Shown piece after piece: positions 1-9,153 of a DNA stretch of 44,722 nt (within the stretch, counting starts at the first letter, position 1; each line of letters opens with the position of its first letter). This DNA comes from Domibacillus aminovorans (GTDB lineage Bacteria > Bacillota > Bacilli > Bacillales > Domibacillaceae), in NCBI RefSeq assembly GCF_001643235.1, contig NZ_LQWY01000056.1, positions 1 through 44,722 on the forward strand, in the 5' to 3' direction. The notes beneath the pieces were generated by a model, which was not told where the DNA came from, did not search any database, and saw only the letters and a list, made by a program, of their open reading frames with translations. Made by a program: the position numbers and the translations under genes.

Positions 1-331
1 CCTTTTTCTCTAAATCGGAGATTTTAATTTTCATGGGAGTTGAAAAATGTTCATATAACATGGGCATCTTTTTGTGGTTTAGCGTACGCAAAATCGAAAT
101 TTCATTTTCAAATAGCTCTACCTCTTTTTGGTTACGGCGCTTACTTGGCCGAAGCTGTTTGATCACTCTATTCTCCTTTGTTTTCAAGTCTTTGCAAAGA
201 TAAACCATCCCATAGCTTCCCGTTCCTATCACACTCAAAACCTCGTATTGATCGTTCAAAACCGTCCCTTCTTTCATCGGTATATCAATAAAAAACTGAT
301 ATATTTTTCGAATGGAACGTAAAATGGACAT
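1..331 (-). CDS. Ser/Thr protein kinase, N-terminal part (runs off the window)
   Basis: Reading the minus strand from ATG at 331 gives about 110 residues with no stop before the window edge. The glycine-rich loop reads GTGSYGMV near residue 37-44 and the ATP-anchoring lysine follows in VIKQLRPSK, the layout of a Hanks-type kinase lobe. The helix C glutamate is probably the one in ENEISILRTL, followed by NHKKMPMLYEHF. A ribosome-binding site (GAGGTGGG) sits just upstream of the ATG. There is no N-terminal membrane segment, so the kinase domain is probably cytosolic. The catalytic HRD and DFG motifs lie outside the window and cannot be checked. The short soluble N-terminus resembles YbdM-type kinases of Bacillus; that assignment is from memory of the family. 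Confidence 0.85.
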   Translation of the reverse strand, partial: MSILRSIRKIYQFFIDIPMKEGTVLNDQYEVLSVIGTGSYGMVYLCKDLKTKENRVIKQLRPSKRRNQKEVELFENEISILRTLNHKKMPMLYEHFSTPMKIKISDLEKK

Positions 332-1044
332 TGTTCCCACCTCTTCTTTTAAATTAGGAGATGACATATAGCTTAAAATTCTTTCATGATCAAACTCTTG
401 AGTGTCTTAAGTATACAACTAGGGAAGAATTTTATGTACTACAGCTACTCTGGATCGTCTATATTTATCCGGACAGAAAAATGTAGGTCACGTACACTTG
501 ACCTAAAACAGCTGGGGAATCGAAAAAAAGAAGAAGCTGAAACGCGGCACTTTCATGCTAGAATTCAACAATAAATGATGCAGCTGCATCAGAATGGGAA
601 ATTGCCGTCTGAATTTTATACAATTTAGATTTGACTTTAGTTCACTAAATTTCCGGTATACATAGCTATAGGAGGCTTACGCCGTTCATGTCCGGTTATC
701 CGCGATCAAAGGTGTCCGACCGGCCATACCGAGTTTGGACGCCGTATGAAAAAAGGAAAACAGTTACGAATGGATAGGCTCGTTACAGATGATCCGGAAG
801 ACGATCTGTAACACCCGTGATTTAAGACTGTTTTACAGATCCAAAAAAGATCTGTAACGCCTTCCATCCCTTGTCCTATATAGGTTTATTCTTTCTTATA
901 TAAGAATGTTACAGATAAAAGAATACATAACAATACAAAAAAATAATGAATATAGAAAATAAAAACAAAAAAAGTTCTGGCGGAGGGGAGCTGTAACGAT
1001 GTTTTATCTTGGGAAGAAGTTTTAAACTAAGGACATGGCTTTTC
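332..1044. other. Intergenic stretch with no convincing gene
   Basis: About 700 bases between the divergent kinase start and the 3' end of ykuK. Short open frames here have no homology I can recognise. One 29-codon frame from ATG 688, with GGAGG about 12 bases upstream, could be a leaderless fragment but is not supported. The clear structure is a cluster of GTTACAGAT-type inverted repeats at 782-857, reported separately. Confidence 0.5.
782..857. repeat. Two inverted repeats of GTTACAGAT
   Basis: The arms GTTACAGAT (782-790) and ATCTGTAAC (804-812) are a perfect 9-bp inverted repeat. A second one, TTACAGATC (833-841) with GATCTGTAA (849-857), lies about 50 bases on. A further single GTTACAGAT starts at 908 and an AGCTGTAAC at 989. 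The same word in two palindromes and two half sites within about 220 bases suggests an operator array or decaying structural repeat. No T-run follows, so these are not ordinary terminators. Confidence 0.55.
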
Positions 1045-1581
1045 TTATTTTGTATAACGATTGGCATAGTTTGAAGCAACGAAAGCATTTGGTTTAATTT
1101 TAGGTTCAACGCCCATCGATTCCATTCTAGCGACCATTTCTTTTACAAACTCCCTTGTTTTATTCCGTTTACCGGCTCCAATATCAATATGGCCTTCCAT
1201 CGTGAATGTTGCCCCTTCGTATACAGCAGGAAGAACGATATTGATTAACTGATTTTTTCTACCTTCCGTAAACAGGGAAACAATCTCCTCCGTTAAAGAT
1301 AATTCTTGGGAAATACGTTCGTGTAATTGCGTCATTCTTCTGGGGATGATCACTTTACTTATACATGCCCATACACCATGTCCTTCCTGCTGTATCACAA
1401 TCCCTGTAATAAAAATGGTATGTGCGGTATGAACTTGGGAATCTGTACCTATCATTAATCGATACTTGCCCCTTGGATTTATTGTCATGAACTTGACAAT
1501 ATGATTGAAAACCTCTTCAAATGACATATTATATTCCTGGAGATTTTGAAATGAATGATTATAAACTGGAAAATACTTCAC
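1045..1581 (-). CDS. ykuK: YkuK family protein (DUF458, RNase H-like)
   Basis: 178 residues, close to the usual size of the family. The segment YRLMIGTDSQVH (about residues 41-52) is the signature of YkuK/DUF458, a family with a predicted RNase H-like fold; GTDSQ supplies the conserved acidic residue. The C-terminal VEPKIKPNAFVASNYA is also typical. The start is GTG at 1581, with GGGGTG eight bases upstream; an internal ATG (MSFEEV) is the alternative. No signal peptide or membrane segment is visible, so the protein should be cytosolic. The biochemical activity of the family is not established. It stands alone, with no operon partner. Confidence 0.85.
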   Translation of the reverse strand: MKYFPVYNHSFQNLQEYNMSFEEVFNHIVKFMTINPRGKYRLMIGTDSQVHTAHTIFITGIVIQQEGHGVWACISKVIIPRRMTQLHERISQELSLTEEIVSLFTEGRKNQLINIVLPAVYEGATFTMEGHIDIGAGKRNKTREFVKEMVARMESMGVEPKIKPNAFVASNYANRYTK

Positions 1582-1941
1582 ATTGTAGCACCCCAGCTTT
1601 CCTTACTTATTGATAAAATCAACATGACGGAAATATAGTGAAAAATATATGCACTCTCCATACATCATATGGCAAATGTTTTGCTGTCGTGCAGGGGAAA
1701 GGAAGACTATAGCCATCTGAAGATAGGGGCAAGTTTTCATGTAGTGACTGTATAAAAGGAAACTGACATTTTATTTGAAGAATGGCTATTACCTAAAATA
1801 CGCTTGAATTCTTCAGCTATTCAACTATAGAGTAGTTCTTTATTTTAATTTTACGATCACCTTATATGTTCCCTTGCTTGTCCCCACCAACCCTATCATG
1901 TACATTATATAAAGAAAAGCACTAGGCAGGTGGTGTTAAAT
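1582..1941. other. Divergent intergenic region, ykuK / AraC-GH39
   Basis: The 360 bases hold the upstream regions of both divergent genes. I see no clear sigma-A promoter pair, riboswitch or terminator; AT-rich TATA-like words occur near 1900-1912 but without a well-spaced -35. Confidence 0.4.
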
Positions 1942-4440
1942 ATGGGACATAAATATGAGTTTATTGAACTTCAAGAAAATTTACCTTTTAAAATGTTTAT
2001 CAATAGTGTGAATTATATTCCATTTCATTGGCATAAAGAAATCGAGCTTATTTTTGTTGTAGAAGGATCTATTGAGTTAATTGTAGAAAGTAAGCGATAT
2101 GTACTGAATGAACGAGATTTTATTGTGATTAATAGTATGAACGTGCATAAAATTGATAAAACCGATTCGGAGAATGTGTTGTTAACGTTACAAATTGATC
2201 TAGAGCTGACGAATCATTATATTCCTGAATTAGAAAAAGTAATATTCCACTGTAATTCACAAGATACAGAGCAACAAGAAGCATATGATATTATTCGGTG
2301 TTATCTTGCACAAATGGCCTGGGAACTCAATAAACGTGTAAAAGGATATCGATCAAATCTAGTGGGGATTCTTTATTTATTAATTGGCTATTTATTTCGC
2401 TCTTTTCCTCATGAATTGAAAGATGAGAAAATGATTCTATCCAATAATCATGATATGGAACGATTAAGCCAGATTATTCAATACATTGATGAAAATTATA
2501 TGCGAAAGCTGTCATTAAATGAAATGGCTGAACGAGAGCATCTTAGTTTTTACTATTTTTCGCATTTTTTTAAGGATAAGATGGGCGTGCCTTTTAAGAA
2601 ATATTTAACTTTAATCAGGTTAGATAAAGCAGCGAGTCAGTTGTTAAAAACAGATAAAAGTGTCTTGGATATTTCCTATGATTGCGGCTTTGCGAATAAT
2701 AAAGCGTTTAACAAGAGCTTTAAAGATAAGTTTGGGATGACGCCAACCAAGTATCGTCAGCAGCATATGGAGCATCAATCTCTTCTTCCGCCGTCAATCC
2801 CATTAATTATCGAGGAAACGCCTAATGGTATTTATTCAGATGTTTCAAAAGTAAACACCTTAGAAAATTTATTTGAATATTTGCCTAATGAAGAGACTCA
2901 TGTAGCGAATCAACTTACTACGCTCGACCAACTTTTTGTGGAAGTTGATGTAGACCAGACTGGGCAACCGTATGAGCCATATTGGCAAGTGTTAACGACT
3001 GCGGGAAGAGCATCAGAAGGTCTTCGTGCCGATTGGCAAGAACAATTTCTTATGTTGAAAGAAGAATTAGATTTTCAGTACATTCGTTTCCATGGAATCT
3101 TTAATGATGAAATGATGGTTTATCATGAATCTCCTGATGGGAAAAGTATTTATAATTGGAATTACGTAGATAAATTATACGATTTCTTGATTAAGATGAA
3201 GACACATCCTTTTGTTGAATTAGGGTTTATGCCGTCTAGTTTAAAACGTTCGGATGAGACGATATTTTGGTGGAAAGGCAATATTGCTCCGCCCCATGAC
3301 ATGAAAAAATGGATCGATTTAGTTGAGAATTTTATTCGTCATTGTATTCAGCGTTATGGAATTGAGGAAGTGAAGAATTGGTATTTTGAAGTATGGAATG
3401 AGCCGGATTTAGAAGGAATCTGCTGGGCCGGGACCCGTGAGGAGTATTTCGACTTTTATCAAGCGACAGCGAATGCGATTAAGTCCGTTTCGTCTGAATT
3501 GAATGTAGGAGGTCCTGCTCTCAATTATGGCACAGCCTTGCAAAAAACGTGGCTGACAGATTTTCTTAATTTTTGCGAACAAAACGAAGTACCGATTGAT
3601 TTTGTTTCGTTTCATATGTATTCGGAATACATTGATACAGAGAAGATGACATCCACTAGTTTAACCGAAATCAAGCAAGCGACTTTTTATCAAGAAATTA
3701 TTAACAGTGTGCAAGAAACATTGTCTCGTGTTCATCGAAACGATTTAAGTCTGCATGTTACAGAGTGGAATTTTTCTCTTTTTTCGCGGAATCTTATTCA
3801 TGATACGATGTTCATGGGCCCGTTTATTCTCAAGCATGTCCTTGATTCAATCGGCAAGATTCAGTCATTAGGATTTTGGACATTTACCGACATCTTTGAA
3901 GAATTTCTTGCAGGTACCTCGATTTTTCATGGTGGGTTTGGCTTGATGAATATGCAAGGACTAAAGAAGCCATCCTATTACGCCTATTATATGCTGAAAA
4001 GATTAGGGTCTCATATTCTTGTGAAAGGTGAACGATATATCATCACGAAACAAAATGAGGACATCCAAATACTAGCCTTTAACTATAGTCATGTGGATCA
4101 ACTGTTTATGGAAGGTGACTGGTCTGGTATTACGGAAAAAAATCGGTACAGTGTGTTTGAATTAAAAGAACAATTAAGTCTTGAATTGACGATCCATAAC
4201 TTATCCGGAGTTTATAAATATACGCACTATCAGTTGGACCGCAAGCATGGCTCTGTCTTCGATGAGTGGTTAGCAATGGGTGCCCCTGAATCTCCTTCCG
4301 TAGAGGAAATTAATTATTTGAAAAAAAGAAGTGGGCCAACGATTCGAACGGAACAGCTTGTTATTGATTCCTCCTTCCAAGTGACAATGGAAATCCCGTC
4401 TTTTGGTGTTCAATTAATTACCCTTAACAAAATCATCTAA
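1942..4440 (+). CDS. AraC-type regulator fused to GH39 glycosidase
   Basis: A fusion of a transcription regulator and a sugar hydrolase, 832 residues. An AraC-type cupin (about residues 5-90, with FHWHKEIELIFVVEG) is followed by a two-motif AraC DNA-binding domain (about 173-275, ending GMTPTKYRQQH). From about 290 onward it is a GH39 (beta-xylosidase family) barrel: the acid/base Glu is E487 in WNEPD and the nucleophile E608 in VTEWNFS, both intact. ATG 1942 is preferred over the upstream GTG 1930 because AGGTGGTG lies at ideal spacing before it. There is no signal peptide, so both halves act in the cytosol. Downstream lie a GH3 enzyme and a PTS permease, so it probably senses and cleaves the imported sugar. 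This architecture is known in Firmicutes, but its substrate cannot be read from the sequence. Confidence 0.92.
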   Translation: MGHKYEFIELQENLPFKMFINSVNYIPFHWHKEIELIFVVEGSIELIVESKRYVLNERDFIVINSMNVHKIDKTDSENVLLTLQIDLELTNHYIPELEKVIFHCNSQDTEQQEAYDIIRCYLAQMAWELNKRVKGYRSNLVGILYLLIGYLFRSFPHELKDEKMILSNNHDMERLSQIIQYIDENYMRKLSLNEMAEREHLSFYYFSHFFKDKMGVPFKKYLTLIRLDKAASQLLKTDKSVLDISYDCGFANNKAFNKSFKDKFGMTPTKYRQQHMEHQSLLPPSIPLIIEETPNGIYSDVSKVNTLENLFEYLPNEETHVANQLTTLDQLFVEVDVDQTGQPYEPYWQVLTTAGRASEGLRADWQEQFLMLKEELDFQYIRFHGIFNDEMMVYHESPDGKSIYNWNYVDKLYDFLIKMKTHPFVELGFMPSSLKRSDETIFWWKGNIAPPHDMKKWIDLVENFIRHCIQRYGIEEVKNWYFEVWNEPDLEGICWAGTREEYFDFYQATANAIKSVSSELNVGGPALNYGTALQKTWLTDFLNFCEQNEVPIDFVSFHMYSEYIDTEKMTSTSLTEIKQATFYQEIINSVQETLSRVHRNDLSLHVTEWNFSLFSRNLIHDTMFMGPFILKHVLDSIGKIQSLGFWTFTDIFEEFLAGTSIFHGGFGLMNMQGLKKPSYYAYYMLKRLGSHILVKGERYIITKQNEDIQILAFNYSHVDQLFMEGDWSGITEKNRYSVFELKEQLSLELTIHNLSGVYKYTHYQLDRKHGSVFDEWLAMGAPESPSVEEINYLKKRSGPTIRTEQLVIDSSFQVTMEIPSFGVQLITLNKII

Positions 4441-4450
4441 TGAAAAAAGG

Positions 4451-4480
4451 CATTCTTGCTAATTAGCAGGGGTGTTTTTT
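4451..4480 (+). terminator. Rho-independent terminator after AraC-GH39
   Basis: A 10-bp stem (CATTCTTGCT with AGCAGGGGTG, some G-T pairs) closes an AATT loop and is followed by six T. It sits 10 bases after the stop and separates the regulator gene from the GH3 operon. Confidence 0.85.
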
Positions 4481-4565
4481 GTTGTCTTTTGATTTTCCCT
4501 AATGTGAATGTATGATTCGATTTATAAAGACAACAAAAAATGCCGTAAAACTCAACAAAATTTAC

Positions 4566-4590
4566 AATGTAAACGTTAACAATTTACATT
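4566..4590. promoter_or_regulatory. cre-like catabolite site within an inverted repeat
   Basis: TGTAAACGTTAACA (4568-4581) fits the CcpA cre consensus. It is embedded in a wider inverted repeat, AATGTAAA (4566-4573) and TTTACATT (4583-4590). It lies about 30 bases upstream of the -35 box of the GH3 operon. It may therefore be bound by CcpA, by the AraC-GH39 protein, or by a LacI-type factor; the sequence alone does not decide. Confidence 0.6.
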
Positions 4591-4611
4591 AAAATGTGAT
4601 TGTAAGTTCAA

Positions 4612-4641
4612 TTGACACAAATAGCTTAGAAGAAATACGAT
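4612..4641 (+). promoter_or_regulatory. Sigma-A promoter of the GH3-EIIC operon
   Basis: TTGACA (4612-4617) matches the -35 consensus and TACGAT (4636-4641) is a good -10, with an 18-base spacer. The leader to the GH3 start is about 25 bases and carries AGGAG at 4658-4662. Confidence 0.75.
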
Positions 4642-4670
4642 AAATAGATTCTACATCAGGAGATGAAGAG

Positions 4671-6971
4671 ATGATGGAAATAGATGAAATCTACTCAACG
4701 CTAACATTAGAAGAAAAGGTATCCCTACTATTCGGAAAAGGGATGTGGGAGATTGCTGGTATTCGCGACATTCCAGATGTGATTATGGTAGATGGACCTC
4801 ATGGTGTTCGTAAACCAATCGACATTCATACTACTGGAATATTCGAGGGGAATAATGCAGCGACAGCTTTTCCTATATTAGGAGCGCTTTCTTCAACTTG
4901 GAATGTCGATTTAGCCTACCAAGTAGGAGAAACATTAGCAAATGAATGTCACCATTACGGTGTTCATGTACTCTTGGCACCTGGGGTGAATATCAAACGA
5001 ACTCCATTAGGAGGCAGAAACTTCGAGTATCTTTCCGAAGATCCGATTTTAGCAGGTGAAATAGCTAGTGCTTATATTAATGGTTTACAAGAAAACGGAA
5101 TTGGTACGTCTCTTAAACACTATGCAGCGAATAATTCTGAATTTGAACGGATGACGATTAGTTCAGAAGTTGATGAACGAACACTACGTGAAATTTATTT
5201 AACTGCTTTTGAAATCGCTGTGAAAAAATCGAATCCGTGGCTTGTCATGACTTCTTATAATAAAGTCAATGGTTACCGCTCGGAAGAGAACCCGCTTTTA
5301 ATGAACCAAATTTTGCGAAGTGAATGGAATTATAACGGTGTAACGATTTCCGACTGGGGAGCTGTGACGAATCGCTTAAAAGGATTGCAAGCTACACTAG
5401 ATATTGAAATGCCAGGACCATCTCTTTCTAGGCAAAAACAATTAGTCGAACAGATTCGTAATAGCGAAGTCGATGAGGCTGTGATTGAAGCTAGTGTGAA
5501 ACGAATCCTTGAATTAGTTGTGAAAGCGATTGAAGGGAAAAAATTTGCGAAAGACACTTATGACTTCGACCAACATCATTTAATCGCAAAGCAAGTAGCT
5601 GTTGAAGGAACAGTGTTATTGAAAAATGATAACGATGTCTTACCGATCAAAAAAGAGAAAACGAAATCGGTGTTAGTGATTGGCCAACATGCAATTAATC
5701 CTCGGATCGGCGGTAAAGGTGGAAGTGCAATGGTTACGCCGTATAGCTTAGACATTCCATTGGAAAAAATGAAGGAAATTGCTGGTGATGATATTACGAT
5801 ACATTATGTGAGTGGATATGATGATTTTGATCCGAGTAAAAACGAAATGAATCAGAAAGAAGCGATTGCTTTAGCGAAACAAGTAGACAAAGTCATTATC
5901 TTTGCCGGAATACCAGAAGAACTAGAGGAGGCAGAGGGATTTGATAAGGAAGTGACTAAATTGCCAGAGTCACAAATCAATCTTATCTTATCTGTTGTAC
6001 AAGAACAACCGAATATGACAGTTGTCTTATCGAATGGTTCGCCACTAACAATGACTGGCTGGATAGATCAAGTACCTGCCTTAGTTGAAGGCTGGTTCGC
6101 TGGACAAGCAGGTGGAAGTGCGATTGCTGATATCTTATTCGGGTTAGCCAATCCATCGGGTAAGCTGTCTGAAACATTCCCTGAACATATGGCCCATAAT
6201 CCGGCGCATTTAACTTACCCAGGTGAAAATGGCAAGGTTCATTATCATGAAGGAGTCTTCGTAGGCTATCGTTACTATGATAAAAAGAATATCAAGCCAC
6301 TGTTCCCATTTGGACATGGTTTATCATATACAGAGTTTACGTATGAATCGATTCAAGTGAATAAAAAAGCAATAAACGATACTGAAACAGTTGAAGTGTC
6401 TGTAACGGTTCGCAATAGTGGAGCAATGGATGGAATGGAAGTGATCCAACTTTATGTTCATGACTACGAATCCAGTGTGATTCGTCCATTAAAAGAACTA
6501 AAGAAATTCGAAAAAGTTCATTTACAATCTGGTGAAGCAAAGCAGATTACCTTTACATTAGCGAAACGTGATTTTGCATTTTATGATATGGCTTCTCAAG
6601 GGTGGCGTGTTGAAACAGGATTATTCGATCTTTTAGTTGGACGTTCCGTAGCGGATATTCGTTTATCGACTACAATTCATGTAACATCGACTGAAGTGAA
6701 GAAGCCCGTATTTACACAAAAAAGTTTAACAAAAGAATGGTTACAAGATGAAAATGGCAAGAAAATTATTATGGAATTCTTTGCTCAACTTAGTGACGAA
6801 TTGAATGTGAAAGATAAATACACCTTATCTTTTCTTAAGGAATGTCCAATTCCCGCGGTGATTTCTCTATTCGGTCAAAAATGGATGGATACCAATGATG
6901 CTGGTGCTGCATTAGATCAGTTGATTGCCCAAGTTAATCATGAAAATAAAACTTCTGAGGGGGGATTGTAA
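4671..6971 (+). CDS. GH3 family beta-glycosidase
   Basis: 766 residues with the full GH3 order: TIM-barrel (about 1-300), alpha/beta sandwich (about 310-540) and fibronectin III-like tail (about 580-660). The catalytic nucleophile is D228 in TISDWGAV. KHYAANNSE (about 145-153) and MVDGPHGVRKP near the start are family hallmarks, and FPFGHGLSYTEF marks the start of the third domain. About 90 residues after that domain are poorly defined. No signal peptide, so it works on sugar inside the cell. It starts at ATG 4671 with AGGAG eight bases upstream and ends directly against the EIIC start. Beta-glucosidase and beta-xylosidase activities are both possible. GH3 enzymes normally take unphosphorylated substrates, an odd match for a PTS importer. 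Confidence 0.93.
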   Translation: MMEIDEIYSTLTLEEKVSLLFGKGMWEIAGIRDIPDVIMVDGPHGVRKPIDIHTTGIFEGNNAATAFPILGALSSTWNVDLAYQVGETLANECHHYGVHVLLAPGVNIKRTPLGGRNFEYLSEDPILAGEIASAYINGLQENGIGTSLKHYAANNSEFERMTISSEVDERTLREIYLTAFEIAVKKSNPWLVMTSYNKVNGYRSEENPLLMNQILRSEWNYNGVTISDWGAVTNRLKGLQATLDIEMPGPSLSRQKQLVEQIRNSEVDEAVIEASVKRILELVVKAIEGKKFAKDTYDFDQHHLIAKQVAVEGTVLLKNDNDVLPIKKEKTKSVLVIGQHAINPRIGGKGGSAMVTPYSLDIPLEKMKEIAGDDITIHYVSGYDDFDPSKNEMNQKEAIALAKQVDKVIIFAGIPEELEEAEGFDKEVTKLPESQINLILSVVQEQPNMTVVLSNGSPLTMTGWIDQVPALVEGWFAGQAGGSAIADILFGLANPSGKLSETFPEHMAHNPAHLTYPGENGKVHYHEGVFVGYRYYDKKNIKPLFPFGHGLSYTEFTYESIQVNKKAINDTETVEVSVTVRNSGAMDGMEVIQLYVHDYESSVIRPLKELKKFEKVHLQSGEAKQITFTLAKRDFAFYDMASQGWRVETGLFDLLVGRSVADIRLSTTIHVTSTEVKKPVFTQKSLTKEWLQDENGKKIIMEFFAQLSDELNVKDKYTLSFLKECPIPAVISLFGQKWMDTNDAGAALDQLIAQVNHENKTSEGGL

Positions 6972-8198
6972 GTGAATAAGTTAATTAATTGGATGAATGA
7001 AAAGTTTGCGCCCAAATTAAACAAGTTTACAGAAAATGTGTGGATTTCCTCCATTTCAGAAGCGATCATGATTATATTACCAATGATCCTTGTTGGTTCC
7101 TTGTTAACCTTATTCTCGATTTTGAATGATTTTATCTCTTGGCTGCCTAATTTATCACCAATAACGACATTCAGTTTCGGATTATTTGGCCTGTTTATCT
7201 CTTTCCTAACGCCATACTATATTATGGATAAAAAAGGCTATGATAAAAACAAGATCATTGCTGGTGCAACTGGACTATCACTATTTTTAATGCTCTTATC
7301 ACCAACAATCTCAGATGATGGGAACATTAGCTTTATTTTAGAAAGACTTGGACCAACTGGCATGATGAATGCGCTAATTGTCGGTATGTTCGTCGGCTTA
7401 GTGATGAGTATTTTTAAACGCTTTTCATTCTTTAAAAAAGGCAGTGAGCTTCCGGAATTTATTATAGAATGGATTGATTCATTAGTTCCGATTACCTTTA
7501 TATTACTTGTAGGTTGGGTATTTATTTATCAACTGCAAATTGATATGTTCGATGTGATAGTAGGAATGCTTCAACCACTTACGTTAATTAGTCAAAGCTT
7601 TGCTGGATTTGTGATCATTAATTTCATTCTCGTTTTCCTTTATTCATTTGGGATGAGTCCATGGGTATTAATGCCAATCTTAATGCCAATCTGGCTACAA
7701 GCGATTAATGAAAATGCTTCACTTGTTGAACAAGGATTAGATCCAGCTAATATTAACACATTTGAAACGTTTTTCTCTGGCTGGCTTGGAGTCGGAGGTT
7801 TAGGTGCAACACTGCCACTGGTGATTTTGCTACTCTTTGCGAAATCCTCTCGCTTAAAATCTATTGGGAAGACAACACTCGTTCCGTCCTTATTTAATAT
7901 TAATGAACCAATCGTTTATGGAGCAGTTGCCTTTAATCCAATCTTAATGATTCCTTTTTGGCTAAATGCGTTAGTATCACCAATCATTGTATACATTGTT
8001 CTTAACAGTGGACTTGTTCCAATTCCGAGCATGCTATTCCAGCTCTGGTATACGCCACTTGGTATATCAACGTACATTATTTCAGGGATAACTGGATTAA
8101 TTTTACTAGCAATTGTTTTAGCGATCATGTTCCTCATTTGGTTCCCATTCTTTAAAGTGTACGACAAACAAGAATGGAATAAGGAACAAGGAAAATAA
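6972..8198 (+). CDS. PTS EIIC permease, lactose/cellobiose (CelB) family
   Basis: 408 residues with about ten membrane segments. NINEP at residues 309-313 is the conserved substrate-site motif of EIIC of the Lac/Cel family, followed by PIVYG. It moves a disaccharide through the membrane, with phosphate supplied by an EIIB. No EIIA or EIIB domain is fused or encoded anywhere in this window. The start is GTG, with the preceding GH3 stop (TAA 6969-6971) immediately before it and GAGGGGGG as ribosome-binding site, so the two genes are translationally coupled. It either borrows EIIA/EIIB encoded elsewhere or works as a facilitator; the second idea is speculation. Confidence 0.9.
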   Translation: MNKLINWMNEKFAPKLNKFTENVWISSISEAIMIILPMILVGSLLTLFSILNDFISWLPNLSPITTFSFGLFGLFISFLTPYYIMDKKGYDKNKIIAGATGLSLFLMLLSPTISDDGNISFILERLGPTGMMNALIVGMFVGLVMSIFKRFSFFKKGSELPEFIIEWIDSLVPITFILLVGWVFIYQLQIDMFDVIVGMLQPLTLISQSFAGFVIINFILVFLYSFGMSPWVLMPILMPIWLQAINENASLVEQGLDPANINTFETFFSGWLGVGGLGATLPLVILLLFAKSSRLKSIGKTTLVPSLFNINEPIVYGAVAFNPILMIPFWLNALVSPIIVYIVLNSGLVPIPSMLFQLWYTPLGISTYIISGITGLILLAIVLAIMFLIWFPFFKVYDKQEWNKEQGK

Positions 8199-8320
8199 GA
8201 AAATATGTATAGTTAGTAGAAATGGACTTACCCCAAGGAAGAAGGTATTCGAACGAAGAAGTTTACGGATTTTTCGAACGGGAAAGCTCATCTTCTTTAG
8301 ACAGGAGATGAGAGTGAGGT

Positions 8321-8366
8321 CGAACGATGCGTGTCTTATGACGCGTCAATCGTTCGGATTTTTTGT
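8321..8366 (+). terminator. Terminator of the GH3-EIIC operon
   Basis: CGAACGAT (8321-8328) pairs with ATCGTTCG (8349-8356), with a partly paired GC-rich interior, followed by ATTTTTT. A smaller hairpin (CTCATC with GATGAG, about 8288-8313) precedes it. Confidence 0.8.
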
Positions 8367-8448
8367 TTTTTCACTGCATATCACTTGCTTCAAGAACGTA
8401 TATTCGATTGTGATGGATGTATAAAGCGAGGAAGGAGGGACGGCCCCT

Positions 8449-8612
8449 ATGTTTGTGACACATTCCTTTCAAATTCCCTATGATGAAAAGCTATATGATG
8501 AATTGAGAATCATGCAGCGGGAAGCCGCTATCCGTTTGGAATGATATCGTTCGGGAAGCCACTTCTTATTATTTGTTTGGGAAAGGCAAGACAAAACAAT
8601 GGATGTATTTTT
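8449..8612 (+). pseudogene. Remnant of an IS200/IS605-type tnpB start
   Basis: ATG 8449, with GAAGGAGGG upstream, opens a frame THSFQIPYDEKLYDELR.MQREAAIR. This resembles the N-terminus of TnpB-type RNA-guided nucleases, where the sequence continues WNDIVREAT. One extra T in the run near 8535 shifts the frame, so the first frame stops after 31 codons and the homologous WNDIVREATSYYLFGKGK appears in the next frame. Everything beyond is missing. No RuvC or zinc ribbon is present, so it is non-functional. Upstream, AGAACGTATATTCGA (8393-8407) is a near LexA-like palindrome, which may be chance. Confidence 0.6.
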
Positions 8613-8801
8613 TAATGATTTTATGGGTTTCTTCCTTGTTAAGACACCCAGAACCATTCATGCATCTTCCTTATAATGAATCGAATAACAGCCAAATCCA
8701 CATACAGAAACCTAACAAGAAAACCATCTGCTTCTTGTTTCGTATAAACCTTTACTTTCTCTCATATATGAATATAAGAGGGGAATTGGAGGTGGTGGAG
8801 T

Positions 8802-9122
8802 TTGGTATCAAGAAGTTTAAAATGGACGACAGGCGGTCTTGAGGCTCTTTTGGGCATTCCTTACATCAGTCTTGCATTTGTCGTATCATGGGAGTGGCGT
8901 CCGCTTGTTATTATGTTATTTTTACACATGTTCGCTTTGTTTTACAGTGCGAAAGAAAAAACCAACAAAACAGCTTCTATCTTAGGGATTGTCACATCCA
9001 TCGTCGGGTGGATTCCTGTTGTCGGTGTGGGCATGCATCTTGTCTCCGCGTTCTTCTTACTAAAAAGTGCAGCCAAGCATAAATCGGTCACGGAACAAGA
9101 GACACCGACATCGTCTAATTGA
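8802..9122 (+). CDS. Small membrane protein of unknown function
   Basis: 106 residues starting at TTG 8802, which has GGAGGTGG six bases upstream. Three hydrophobic stretches are visible: about 10-30 (ALLGIPYISLAFVV), 33-50 (LVIMLFLHMFALFY) and 58-92 (ILGIVTSIVGWIPVVGVG and following). The conserved-looking GIPYI and GWIPVVGVGMH suggest a genuine Bacillus membrane protein family, but I do not recognise it. The C-terminus is short, polar and probably cytosolic. It has no clear operon partner. Confidence 0.65.
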   Translation: MVSRSLKWTTGGLEALLGIPYISLAFVVSWEWRPLVIMLFLHMFALFYSAKEKTNKTASILGIVTSIVGWIPVVGVGMHLVSAFFLLKSAAKHKSVTEQETPTSSN

Positions 9123-9153
9123 AATGCATAGGATGAAACAACGCGTGACTTGA

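Noticed and set aside
128-322. Plus-strand open frame of 64 codons
   Set aside because: It is antisense to the protein kinase start and has no recognisable composition or ribosome-binding site.
386-574. Plus-strand open frame of 62 codons in the first intergenic region
   Set aside because: No homology, no ribosome-binding site and unusual composition; probably chance.
8573-8842. Plus-strand open frame of 89 codons
   Set aside because: Its first codons are the shifted remainder of the TnpB remnant and the rest overlaps the better supported membrane protein gene.
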